In this document: positions 28,482-36,553 of the stretch, in pieces
How the letters are laid out: the number at the start of each line of letters is the position of its first letter
Numbering within the stretch: the stretch's first letter is position 1
Source: Myxococcus eversor
GTDB lineage: Bacteria > Myxococcota > Myxococcia > Myxococcales > Myxococcaceae
Assembly (NCBI RefSeq): GCF_010894455.1
Contig: NZ_JAAIXY010000027.1
Span: 121,002-185,001, forward strand
Length of the DNA stretch: 64,000 nucleotides
Direction of reading: 5' to 3'
Notes under the pieces: generated by a model
The model's database searches: none
The model's input: the letters and a program-made list of their open reading frames with translations, nothing else
What the model was told of the DNA's origin: nothing
Made by a program: the position numbers and the translations under genes

Positions 28482-29777
28482 ATGCGCATCCGCGACCCCA
28501 TCCACGGCACCATCCCGGTGAGCGAGTCGGAGAAGGCCGTCATCGACAGCCGCCACTATCAGCGGCTGCGTTATGTGCGGCAGCTCGGCTTCGGAGACCT
28601 GGCCTTCCCCGGGGCCACTCACACCCGGCACATCCACTCCCTGGGCGCCATGCACGTCGCCTCGCGAGTGTTCGGCGCGGTGGCCTCCCGCTCGTCGCTC
28701 CCCGAGGACGTGCGAGAGCGCTTCTGCACCGCGGTGCGTCTGGCAGTCCTCTGCCATGACCTGGGCCACATGCCGCTGTCGCATGCCTCCGAGCGCATCG
28801 CCCCGAAGCGTTCACTGCTGCGCCTGCCCGGCTGGCTGGACTCAGTGGCGGAGGGGGAGCAGGCCACCCACGAGGACTACACGGCGAAAATCCTGCTCGA
28901 CAGCTCGCTGACGCCCATCATCGAACGCGAGTTCGGGGCGCGGGACATCACCCCCATGGCGGCGGTGGCGCTGATTACGGGAGCCCGTCCGCCCAAGGAC
29001 CCGGGCTTCACGTGGGACGGGGTGGACTGGACGCCGCTCTTGCGCGCCATCGTCTCCGGCGAACTGGACGCGGACCGCATGGACTACCTGCTGCGCGACT
29101 CCTTCTACACGGGGGTCAACTACGGCCGGTACGACATGGATTGGATCATCGGCAACCTGAACCCGGCGGTGAAGGACGGGCGGGCCTATCTGGCGCTGAG
29201 CCGGGCGGCGGCGTTCGCCTTCGAGGACTTCCTCCTCAGCCGCTACCACATGTTCGTCTCGGTCTACCTGCACCACACGTCGGTGAGCTTCGACTACATG
29301 CTGCGGCGCTACTACGAGGAGTCGCCCGGCGAGTTCGAGATTCCGTCGGACCCGGAGGCCTTCCTGCTCTGTGACGACTCGGCGCTCTGGTACACGCTGC
29401 GCCGCTCCCGCAACAAGTGGGCGCAGCGCATCATCACCCGTCAGGGCTTCAAGCTGCTGGCGCAGTTCACGGAGCGGGATGCCGGGTATGACCTGGACGT
29501 GCTGCGCAGCGCCCTCGTCTCGTCGGGCTTCGAGCACTACGTCGTGGAGTCGGTGAACGTCCTCAGCAAGTACGCCTCCGGCCCGACGGGCCCGGGGCCG
29601 AGCCTCTTCATCATCGACGCGTCCACCGGACGGTTGACGGAGGTGGCGCGCTACACCGCGCTGTACCAGCGCTACAGTGGAGCGGTCCGTCTCACGCGCT
29701 TGTTCGTGCGGCCGGACCAGTCGGAAGCAGCGCACGAGCTGATGGGCCAGCTCCTCGGTCAGGCGGTGCAATCATGA
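28482..29777 (+). CDS. HD-domain phosphohydrolase (dNTPase/SAMHD1-like, COG1078)
   Basis: The 431-aa protein begins MRIRDPIHGTIPVSE, a start typical of the COG1078 HD family, and has RHIHSLGAMH (His50), LCHDLGHMPLSH (His92, Asp93) and GELDADRMDYLLRDSFYTG, which carries the last metal ligand. Characterised relatives hydrolyse dNTPs or other nucleotides with a divalent metal. GGAAAGG lies just before the ATG. It overlaps the Nudix-MBL gene by 4 bp (ATGA). The upstream gap holds three TACCTCC motifs (28398, 28410, 28442). Confidence 0.88.
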   Translation: MRIRDPIHGTIPVSESEKAVIDSRHYQRLRYVRQLGFGDLAFPGATHTRHIHSLGAMHVASRVFGAVASRSSLPEDVRERFCTAVRLAVLCHDLGHMPLSHASERIAPKRSLLRLPGWLDSVAEGEQATHEDYTAKILLDSSLTPIIEREFGARDITPMAAVALITGARPPKDPGFTWDGVDWTPLLRAIVSGELDADRMDYLLRDSFYTGVNYGRYDMDWIIGNLNPAVKDGRAYLALSRAAAFAFEDFLLSRYHMFVSVYLHHTSVSFDYMLRRYYEESPGEFEIPSDPEAFLLCDDSALWYTLRRSRNKWAQRIITRQGFKLLAQFTERDAGYDLDVLRSALVSSGFEHYVVESVNVLSKYASGPTGPGPSLFIIDASTGRLTEVARYTALYQRYSGAVRLTRLFVRPDQSEAAHELMGQLLGQAVQS

Positions 29778-31306
29778 GTGAGCGTCTTCCCGGCCTGGGT
29801 CTCGGCCTGGACCTGAGTCATGTCCCCGCCGAGCCCCGTGCCTCCGCGGTGGCGCTGCTGTATCGCCGCGTGGGCCCCGGAGTGGAGGTCTACTGGGTGA
29901 AGCGCGGCAAGGCGCTGAAGTTCGCGGGCGGCTTCTACGCGTTTCCCGGGGGCAAGCTGGACGCGGCGGACGCGGATGTCCCGGTGCGGGGCGCCAGTGG
30001 AGAAGAGGCCGCGCTGCGCTCGGCCGCCGCGCGCGAGCTGTTCGAGGAGGCCGGCGTGCTGGTGGCCGAGGGCGCCGAGTCGCTCTCGCAAGAGAAGCAC
30101 GACGCCCTGCGCAAGGCGCTGCTGGCGGGACAGCGCGGCTGGGGTGAGCTGCTCCAGGCCGAGGGTCTGACGTTGCGCGCCGACGACTTCCGCGCCGCGG
30201 GGCGGTGGATTACCCCGCATGCGGTGCCGGTGCGCTTCGACACGCACTTCTATCTGGCGGAGCTGCCGCCGCACGCGCGCACGGAGCTGTGGCCCGGAGA
30301 GCTGTCGGAAGGCGCGTGGGTGTCGCCCTCGCTGGCGCTGGGGCGCTGGAATGACGGCACCGCGCTGCTGCACCCGCCGGCGGTGCATGCGCTCCAGGTC
30401 CTGGGCACGTTCACCGACGAGGCGGACGCGAGGGCACGGCTCACGACGCCGCCGTATTGCCCGGGCTACATCGCCCAGCGCATCGAGTTCCAGCAGGGCG
30501 TGCGCGTGGTCGCGCTGGAGACGCCCACGCTGCCTCCGGCCACTCACACCAACGCGTACGTGTTGGGCAACGGCGAGCTGCTGCTGGTGGACCCCGGCTC
30601 CGGCGACGTGAAGCAGTACGCGAAGCTCCTGTCGCTGGTGTCGAGCCTCAAGGCGGACGGGCTCAAGCCGGTGGCGGTGGTGCTGACGCATCACCACGGC
30701 GACCACGTGGGCGGCGCGCGCGCGGTGAAGGAGCGGCTGGGCATTCCGCTGTGGTGCCATGCGAAGACGGCGGAGTGGCTGGACTTCCCCGCCGACCGGC
30801 TGCTGGAGGACGGCGAAGTGCTGGAGCTGGCGGGTGAGGTGCCCCAGCGCTGGCGGGTGCTGCACACGCCCGGACATGCGCGGGGCCACATCTGCCTCGT
30901 GGACGAGCGCAGCCGCGCGGCGGTGGTGGGAGACATGGTGGCCGGCGTGGGCTCCATCGTCATCGACCCGCCCGAGGGCAACATGCGCGACTACCTGACG
31001 CAGCTCGCCCGGCTGCGCGACTGGCCCGTGGGCACGCTGTATCCCGCGCATGGCCAGCCGCTGCCGGACGGGCCCGCGAAGCTCCAGGAGTATCTGAACC
31101 ACCGCGCCCAGCGCGAGGCGCTCATCCTCGCGGCGGTGCCTCCCGACGGAATCACCCTGGCCCGGTTGGTGGAGCGGGCCTATGCGGACACGCCGCCGTT
31201 GATGCACCCGGTGGCGGAGCGCAGCGCGCTGGCCACGCTGGAGAAGCTGGTGGCCGAAGGCCGCGTGCGCGAGGAGTCGCTGCAGTACTTCCGTCTGGAG
31301 ACTTGA
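29774..31306 (+). CDS. Nudix hydrolase fused to a metallo-beta-lactamase domain (LACTB2-like)
   Basis: The 510-aa protein has two domains. Residues 15-240 form a Nudix domain of the NUDT19 type: FPGGKLD and AARELFEEAGVLV, with an insertion between the two halves of the Nudix box. Residues 250-500 form an MBL-fold domain with THHHGDHVGG (His306-His311), HTPGHARGHICL and GDMVAG, plus a C-terminal winged-helix-like part as in human LACTB2, an RNA endonuclease. Nudix enzymes cleave nucleotide diphosphates linked to other groups; MBL relatives cut RNA or thioesters. Its start overlaps the stop of the HD gene. Confidence 0.9.
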   Translation: MSERLPGLGLGLDLSHVPAEPRASAVALLYRRVGPGVEVYWVKRGKALKFAGGFYAFPGGKLDAADADVPVRGASGEEAALRSAAARELFEEAGVLVAEGAESLSQEKHDALRKALLAGQRGWGELLQAEGLTLRADDFRAAGRWITPHAVPVRFDTHFYLAELPPHARTELWPGELSEGAWVSPSLALGRWNDGTALLHPPAVHALQVLGTFTDEADARARLTTPPYCPGYIAQRIEFQQGVRVVALETPTLPPATHTNAYVLGNGELLLVDPGSGDVKQYAKLLSLVSSLKADGLKPVAVVLTHHHGDHVGGARAVKERLGIPLWCHAKTAEWLDFPADRLLEDGEVLELAGEVPQRWRVLHTPGHARGHICLVDERSRAAVVGDMVAGVGSIVIDPPEGNMRDYLTQLARLRDWPVGTLYPAHGQPLPDGPAKLQEYLNHRAQREALILAAVPPDGITLARLVERAYADTPPLMHPVAERSALATLEKLVAEGRVREESLQYFRLET

Positions 31307-31324
31307 GCCGCCGGAGGGGCGGCT
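31306..31324. terminator. Hairpin between convergent genes
   Basis: AGCCGCC, a GGAGG loop and GGCGGCT form a 7-bp stem followed by TTC, starting at the last base of the Nudix-MBL stop codon. It ends 1 bp before the stop codon of the convergent gene at 31326, so it may serve both transcripts. Confidence 0.5.
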
Positions 31325-31325
31325 T

Positions 31326-32087
31326 TCAGAACCGCCCCATCAGGCCCAATCGGGGACCGTGTTCGGTCATCCCCGCGACGGGCAGCAGCCGCACGCCGGA
31401 GTCGTGCTGTGTCTTCGCGGGCGGCGTCACCGGGCGCTGCGACTGGTGGGACAGCTCGTAGCCCGTGGTGGCGCCCGCGACGGGGAGCAGCAGCAGTAGC
31501 GCGGCGAGCGCCTTGTCGTTGTCGTCGGCGCCGAGGATGAGCGAGCCCAGCAGCGCGCCACCCCAGCCCACCAGGCTTCCTCCGATGGTGGCGAGCAGCG
31601 TGCCCTTGCCGTCCATGAGCCGGCCGCCCGCCCACGTGCCGGCGGGAATCCCGATGACGACGCCGGTGAGGCCGCCCACGAGCGAGACGACCTGGCACTC
31701 GTCGCAGCCCACCGTGGGCGCGCCGAGCAGGTAGCCCACCAGCAGCCCCACTGCGCCCCCCGCGATTCCGCCCGCGGCTCCTCCCACGAGCTCCACCGCG
31801 ACGCGGGGCACCGGATCTTCCACGGCGGCCTTGCGGCTCGGTTTGGCTGCTTCGGTGACTTCAGGACCGGACGTCGCGGTGGGGGGGGCCTGGGCCTCGC
31901 CCGTGCCCTCGTCATCGTCACGCGACGTGCTGTCTCCGGGCGAGACGGGGACGAGCGGGGGAGGTGTCAGCTCGGGAGCGGGGCGCTGGGCCGGCTCGTC
32001 CTCGGGGACTCGCTGGCCCCAGGCGGAGCCCGTGCTCGACAGGAGCAGGACGGCCAGCCAGGCGGAGAGCGCGCGCGAAAACCTCAC
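31326..32087 (-). CDS. Secreted protein with Pro/Asp-rich linker and glycine-rich membrane segment
   Basis: The 253-aa product (GTG start at 32087, after a G-rich stretch) begins with a signal peptide ending near SAWGQ. Residues 25-95 are a disordered Pro/Asp/Glu region. From 98 to 195 it is hydrophobic and glycine-rich (VGGAAGGIAGGAVGLLVGYLLG and GGLTGVVIGIPAGTWAGGRLMDG), as in glycine-zipper membrane proteins, with a possible disulfide in GCDEC. I do not recognise a named family. It lies 37 bp downstream of the FTR1 gene on the same strand and may be co-transcribed. Confidence 0.7.
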   Translation of the reverse strand: MRFSRALSAWLAVLLLSSTGSAWGQRVPEDEPAQRPAPELTPPPLVPVSPGDSTSRDDDEGTGEAQAPPTATSGPEVTEAAKPSRKAAVEDPVPRVAVELVGGAAGGIAGGAVGLLVGYLLGAPTVGCDECQVVSLVGGLTGVVIGIPAGTWAGGRLMDGKGTLLATIGGSLVGWGGALLGSLILGADDNDKALAALLLLLPVAGATTGYELSHQSQRPVTPPAKTQHDSGVRLLPVAGMTEHGPRLGLMGRF

Positions 32088-32124
32088 CCCCCCAAGCTAC
32101 CGCAAGGCCGGGGGTGTCGTCGCG

Positions 32125-33978
32125 TCAACTGGCGGACATCTCGGTCACACGGCTGGCGCGGGCCCGGCGACGCAGCACCACCAGGGCGAGCGGCGCGGCG
32201 GCCAGCAGCAACTGAGGCAGCAAGGAGACGACGTCCGGGTAGATGCCCAACAGGTCCACGGTGAAGAAGCGCACCGGCACCAGCGGCAACGCGCCCACCT
32301 CCTGCAGCGAGTGCAGGCCCTTGCCCAGCAGCATCACCGCCGTGACGACGAGGACCCCGGTGGACACGTTGAACAGCGTCTTCATGGGCAGCCGGAAGCC
32401 CAGTCGGTTGATGAAGAGGACGAGGATGCCGAGCCCCACCGCGCCCACCAGCGCGCCCCAGGCCACGCCCGCGGGCGAGTCCAGCGCCAGGCCCTGGAGG
32501 AAGATGGCCGTCTCGAAGCTCTCGCGCAGCACGGCGGTGAAGGCGATGAGGAACAGGCCCACCATGCTGCCCCGGCCGAGCGCGCCCTGCATCTTCTCGC
32601 GCAGCTCCCCCATGAACTGGCTGATGTTGGAGCGCGCGTTGAGCCACATCGCCGCGTAGATGAGCATGCCCACCGCCGCGAGCGCCGCGACGCCTTCCAG
32701 CCACTCGCGCTGCGCGCCGGCCAGCAGGTGTCGGCCGAGCACGTAGGCTCCAACGCCCACCACCAGCGCGGACATCCAGCCGGCGTGCACCACGCGCACG
32801 TGCTCGGTGGCCTTCATCTTCTTCAGGGCCGCCAGCAGCGCCGCGACGATGATGCTGGCCTCGAAGCCCTCGCGCAGGAGGATGAGCACGGTGAGCCACA
32901 GCGTGGACATCAGGTCCGCCGTGCTGCCGCTGTCCCGACGCGCCTGGTCCAACAGCGACACCAGCTCCCGGCCCTCGTCCTGGAGGTGCGGACTGCCGTT
33001 CTCCGCCGCGAGCCGAGCGTCGAGGAAGCCCTGCTCCAGCTTGAGCACCAGCGCGGAGTCGCGCGAGCTGAGCTTGGGCTCCACCGGCTCCAGGCCGTTG
33101 AGGTACGCATCCAGCAACGCCGCCTTCGCTCCCGCCGCGTTGCCCGAGGCGCCCTGCCGCATCGCCTCCTGGACCCCTTCGCGGGCAATCATCAGCGAGC
33201 GCTCCTCGTCCACCCGCGGCAGCTCGCGACGCAGGCACGCGAGGTGCTCCGCGCCGAACGACTTCACCAGGTCGTCATCCGTGGTGTTCGCCAGGCGCTC
33301 CAGCGACGCGCGCGGAGGAGCGCCCTCGCACGGCGGCTGGCGCAGCGTGAAGACGAAGAAGGCGAGCGACCATCGCTCGTCCTCGCTCAGCGTGGGATAG
33401 GCCGGCATCGCGGTGCCCGGCACGCCGAAGCTGGTGGTGTTGAACGCCTTGTAGGGCGTGAGTCCGCCCATCAGCTCCGCGTCGCGGAAGTTGGCGGGCG
33501 CGGGCTCCATGGTCGCTGAGATGGGCAGGTTGGCGCTGCCGTCCGCGCCGTGGCAGGCCGCGCAGTTCGTCTGGAAGAGCTTCTCGCCGAGCTTCAGGTC
33601 CGGCGGGTGACGCGGGCTGCGCGCCAGGCCTCCGGCGAGCACCAGGTCCTCCACCAGCGCGCCGCAGTCCCGACTCACGCCCTCCGCGTCGCGCGACTGG
33701 TCCACGCGCGCCTGGATGGCCTTCACTCGCGGGACGAAGACCTCCGCCGCCGCGCCCAGACCCTGGGCCGCGTCCACCGCCTCGGCCGCGAAGCTCTTCT
33801 GCTCCGTCAGCTCGAACTGCGACTGGGACTCGATGGCGGCCGGATAGTCCGCCTCCAGGTACTGGAGGATTCCCACCAGCCGGTGCCACGTCCGCTCCTC
33901 CGCGCCTGGTTCGCTGGCCTCGGCCGAAAGAGGCACCGCGAGCATGAGGCACAAGGCGACGGAGACCACACGAGTCAT
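32125..33978 (-). CDS. FTR1-type iron permease fused to a cytochrome c domain
   Basis: The 617-aa protein begins with a signal peptide, then a helical region and a class I cytochrome c domain with CAACH (139-143) and a likely methionine ligand in GTAMPAYP (Met191). From about 360 a seven-helix FTR1 permease follows, with REGFE (369-373) and RESFE (485-489), the iron-binding REXXE motifs. FTR1 proteins import ferric iron made by a partner oxidase; an attached heme domain could supply or accept electrons at the periplasmic face. GGAGG precedes the ATG closely. A short AT-rich region lies upstream. Confidence 0.92.
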   Translation of the reverse strand: MTRVVSVALCLMLAVPLSAEASEPGAEERTWHRLVGILQYLEADYPAAIESQSQFELTEQKSFAAEAVDAAQGLGAAAEVFVPRVKAIQARVDQSRDAEGVSRDCGALVEDLVLAGGLARSPRHPPDLKLGEKLFQTNCAACHGADGSANLPISATMEPAPANFRDAELMGGLTPYKAFNTTSFGVPGTAMPAYPTLSEDERWSLAFFVFTLRQPPCEGAPPRASLERLANTTDDDLVKSFGAEHLACLRRELPRVDEERSLMIAREGVQEAMRQGASGNAAGAKAALLDAYLNGLEPVEPKLSSRDSALVLKLEQGFLDARLAAENGSPHLQDEGRELVSLLDQARRDSGSTADLMSTLWLTVLILLREGFEASIIVAALLAALKKMKATEHVRVVHAGWMSALVVGVGAYVLGRHLLAGAQREWLEGVAALAAVGMLIYAAMWLNARSNISQFMGELREKMQGALGRGSMVGLFLIAFTAVLRESFETAIFLQGLALDSPAGVAWGALVGAVGLGILVLFINRLGFRLPMKTLFNVSTGVLVVTAVMLLGKGLHSLQEVGALPLVPVRFFTVDLLGIYPDVVSLLPQLLLAAAPLALVVLRRRARASRVTEMSAS

Positions 33979-34006
33979 GGCCTCCGTCTACCAGCGGGGG
34001 AGAAGT

Positions 34007-34046
34007 GTTTCAATTTTGCGAATCAATATCGAAATCAGCGTTTCAA
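34007..34046 (-). promoter_or_regulatory. AT-rich region with GTTTCAA direct repeats before the iron permease
   Basis: GTTTCAA occurs at 34007-34013 and 34040-34046, 33 bp (three turns) apart, with an AT-rich stretch between them (TTTGCGAATCAATATCGAAA). It lies 28-68 bp upstream of the FTR1 start. It may hold the promoter and an iron-responsive site; it does not match the classical 19-bp Fur box well. The distal repeat overlaps the stop of the next gene. Confidence 0.4.
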
Positions 34047-34447
34047 ACCCGTGAAGAGAGGGTGGCGACGGTGGTGGCGTTGACGGGGCCTGTCCACTGC
34101 TCGACTTCCAGGGACTGGATGCGCAGGCGGGCGAGGCGCCAGTCCCCTCCTCGCAGGCGGCCGACGGCGAAGGCGCCGATGGAGAGTGCGCCGATGGCGA
34201 CGGCCCCGAGGGAGAGGGCCCCCATCGCGGTGGCGCCCAGGGCGTGGGCTCCGACGGCGAGCGCGCGCAGGGCCCGCGCGCGCGGAGGTCGCCTCCGGAC
34301 TTGCCGGGCTTCGAGATGTCGGGAGAGGCGGGCCAGCGTGAGGGTGTTGGCGACGGCGAGCCCGGCGGCACCGGCCAGCGTCGCGGTGCGCAGCGAACGG
34401 GCCATGAGGTGCTGGGGCTGGAGCGGGAAGGTGAGGGTGGTCCACAT
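34043..34447 (-). CDS. Small protein with Ala/Gly repeat segment, unknown function
   Basis: The 134-aa product (ATG at 34447; GTG at 34465 is an alternative) contains a periodic segment ALGATAMGALSLGAVAIGA and on to ALSIGAFAVGRL, in which Gly recurs about every five or six residues, followed by LARLRIQSLEVEQW. This resembles the short hydrophobic beta-helix-like repeats in a widespread uncharacterised group of bacterial proteins. A basic N-terminal part precedes it. Competing frames exist on this strand, but only this one has a structured composition. Confidence 0.5.
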   Translation of the reverse strand: MWTTLTFPLQPQHLMARSLRTATLAGAAGLAVANTLTLARLSRHLEARQVRRRPPRARALRALAVGAHALGATAMGALSLGAVAIGALSIGAFAVGRLRGGDWRLARLRIQSLEVEQWTGPVNATTVATLSSRV

Positions 34448-34538
34448 GCCGTTCGAGGTGCGCACGGCATGGCTCGAGAGCTACCTGCCAGCGCACGGTG
34501 CGCCGCCCGGCGGGCGAGCGACGCGAAAGGCGTGGGGC

Positions 34539-35018
34539 TCAGCGCTCGTAGGTGAGGAAGGCGTGGGGAGGCTCGGCCTCCGGGTGCTGCTCCTGCTCGA
34601 CGAGCTTCCAGCCGGACAGGTCGACCTCCGGAAAGAAGATGTCGCCCGGGTAGTCGCGAGCGATTCGCGTGAGGTACAGGCGCTCGACGCGGTCCATCGT
34701 CTGGGCGTAGAGGTCCGCGCCTCCGGCGATGAACACCTCGTCGTCGCCTCGGCCTTCCGCTTGCTGGAGTGCCTGCTCCACGGAGTGGACCACCGTCACG
34801 CCTTCGGGCGCGAAGTCCCGCTGGCGCGTGACGACGATGAAGGCGCGGCCGGGCAGGGGGCGGCCGATGGACTCATACGTCTTGCGGCCCATGATGAGCG
34901 TGTGGCCCATGGTGAGTCGCTTGAAGCGCGCGAGGTCCGCGGGCAGACGCCACGGGAGCTGGTTGTGGGCGCCGATGACTCGGTTAGCTGCCAGGGCGAC
35001 GATGGCCGACAGCTTCAT
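34539..35018 (-). CDS. folA: Dihydrofolate reductase
   Basis: The 159-aa protein matches DHFR in length and motifs: SAIVALAANRVIGAHNQLPWRLPADLARFK (active-site start, with the acidic residue as Asp in LPADL), MGRKTYESIGRPLPGR (NADPH site), FIAGGADLYAQTM and YLTRIARDYPGDIFFP. It reduces dihydrofolate to tetrahydrofolate with NADPH. The start at 35018 overlaps the thyA stop by 4 bp, which fits the functional cycle: thymidylate synthase makes the dihydrofolate that DHFR recycles. Confidence 0.96.
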   Translation of the reverse strand: MKLSAIVALAANRVIGAHNQLPWRLPADLARFKRLTMGHTLIMGRKTYESIGRPLPGRAFIVVTRQRDFAPEGVTVVHSVEQALQQAEGRGDDEVFIAGGADLYAQTMDRVERLYLTRIARDYPGDIFFPEVDLSGWKLVEQEQHPEAEPPHAFLTYER

Positions 35019-35809
35019 ACGGCGACCGGGGCCTTGATGGCGGGGTGGGGCTCGTAGCCTTCGACCTGGATGTCCTCGTACTTGAAGGAGAACAAGTCCT
35101 TCACGTCCGGGTTGAGGCGCAGGCGCGGCAGCGGCCGGGGCGCGCGGGAGAGCTGCTCCTGGGCCTGCTCGACGTGGTTGAGGTACAGGTGCGCGTCGCC
35201 CATCGTGTGGATGAACTCGTGCGCTTCCAGGCCCGTCACCTGCGCCACCATCATCGTCAAGAGCGCGTACGAGGCGATGTTGAAGGGCAGCCCCAGGAAG
35301 AGGTCCGCGCTGCGCTGGTAGAGCTGGCAGGACAGGCGCCCGTTGGCCACGTAGAACTGGAAGAGGACATGGCACGGCGGCAGCTTCATCTCCGGCAGGT
35401 CCGCCACGTTCCACGCGCTGATGAGGTGCCGACGCGAGTCGGGGTTCTTCTTCAGCCCGCCGACCAGGGCCTTCATCTGGTCGATGTGAGCGCCGTCCGG
35501 CGCGTTCCACGAGCGCCACTGGTGGCCGTAGACAGGGCCCAGCTCGCCCTGCGCGTTGGCCCACTCGTCCCAGATGGTGACGCCGTTCGCCTGGAGCGTG
35601 CGCACGTTGGTGTCCCCCGCGAGCATCCAGAGCAGCTCGTGGAAGATGGACTTCACGTGCAGCTTCTTCGTGGTGACCAGCGGGAAGCCTTGCGTCAGGT
35701 CGAACCGCAGTTGCGGGCCGAAGACACTGAGCGTGCCCGTGCCGGTGCGGTCACCCTTCTTCGTTCCGTGCTTGAGGACGTGGTCGAGCAGGTTCAGATA
35801 GGGCTGCAT
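35015..35809 (-). CDS. thyA: Thymidylate synthase
   Basis: The 264-aa protein has the same length as E. coli ThyA and the catalytic cysteine at the same position (Cys146 in LPPCHVLFQFYV). Other signatures are DRTGTGTLSVFG (20-31), ELLWMLAGDTN, RRHLISAWNV and LPFNIASYALLTMM. It methylates dUMP to dTMP with methylene-tetrahydrofolate. It is the first gene of a thyA-folA pair with a 4-bp overlap, and it is divergent from the cobalamin adenosyltransferase gene, 162 bp away. Confidence 0.97.
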   Translation of the reverse strand: MQPYLNLLDHVLKHGTKKGDRTGTGTLSVFGPQLRFDLTQGFPLVTTKKLHVKSIFHELLWMLAGDTNVRTLQANGVTIWDEWANAQGELGPVYGHQWRSWNAPDGAHIDQMKALVGGLKKNPDSRRHLISAWNVADLPEMKLPPCHVLFQFYVANGRLSCQLYQRSADLFLGLPFNIASYALLTMMVAQVTGLEAHEFIHTMGDAHLYLNHVEQAQEQLSRAPRPLPRLRLNPDVKDLFSFKYEDIQVEGYEPHPAIKAPVAV

Positions 35810-35971
35810 GGGGCCGAGGCGTGTACGTCGCCCTCGGGTAGGTGTTCAAGCAACAACGTGCCCGAAAGCCCGCCTCATGTCCGACAGCCACCTCGGGGCT
35901 GTCTCCGAGGGGGCACCGACGCGCCTTCTCATTGGACGTGTGGCGCGCCCCACCGGTACAAGCCGGAACCC

Positions 35972-36535
35972 ATGAAGATCTACACCAAGACGGGTGACGC
36001 GGGGGAGACGGGCCTGTTCGGGGGCGGTCGTGTCGCGAAGGACGACGCCCGTGTGGACGCGTACGGCGAAGTGGATGAGCTCAACGCGACGCTCGGCCTC
36101 GCGCGAGCCTCCTCTCTGCCGCAGGAACTGGACGCGATGCTGCATCGGCTCCAGGACCAGCTCTTCACGGTGGGCGCGGTGATGGCGACCCCGGCGGGCA
36201 CGAAGGCGTCCGCGCACATCCCCGCGCTCAAGGCGGAGTGGGCGGCGGACATGGAGCACGCCATCGACCGCTTCGAGAGCGAGCTGCCGACGATGACCCA
36301 CTTCATCCTGCCCGGAGGCACGCAGGGCGCCGCCGCGCTGCACCTGTCGCGCACCGTGTGCCGCCGGGCCGAGCGCCGCGCCGTCCCGCTGCTGCGCGAT
36401 GGGACGATTCCCAAGGACGTGGTGGTCTTCCTCAACAGGCTCTCCGACCTGCTCTTCGTCATGGCTCGCGTGGCCAACCACCGCGCCAAGGTGGAAGACG
36501 TGAAGTGGATTCCGGAGAAGCCGTCCGCGAAATAG
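35972..36535 (+). CDS. Cob(I)yrinic acid a,c-diamide adenosyltransferase (PduO type)
   Basis: The 187-aa protein has the PduO-type signature MKIYTKTGDAGETGLFGGGRV at the N terminus, DAYGEVDELNA (29-39), and the ATP/cobalamin-binding end FILPGGTQGAAALHLSRTVCRRAERR followed by FLNRLSDLLFVMAR. It transfers the adenosyl group of ATP to corrinoid, making adenosylcobalamin. The ATG at 35972 follows CCGGAA. queG follows 18 bp later and is itself a corrinoid-dependent enzyme, which is a sensible pairing. Confidence 0.95.
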   Translation: MKIYTKTGDAGETGLFGGGRVAKDDARVDAYGEVDELNATLGLARASSLPQELDAMLHRLQDQLFTVGAVMATPAGTKASAHIPALKAEWAADMEHAIDRFESELPTMTHFILPGGTQGAAALHLSRTVCRRAERRAVPLLRDGTIPKDVVVFLNRLSDLLFVMARVANHRAKVEDVKWIPEKPSAK

Positions 36536-36553
36536 CGAACCCTGGTTTCCGTC

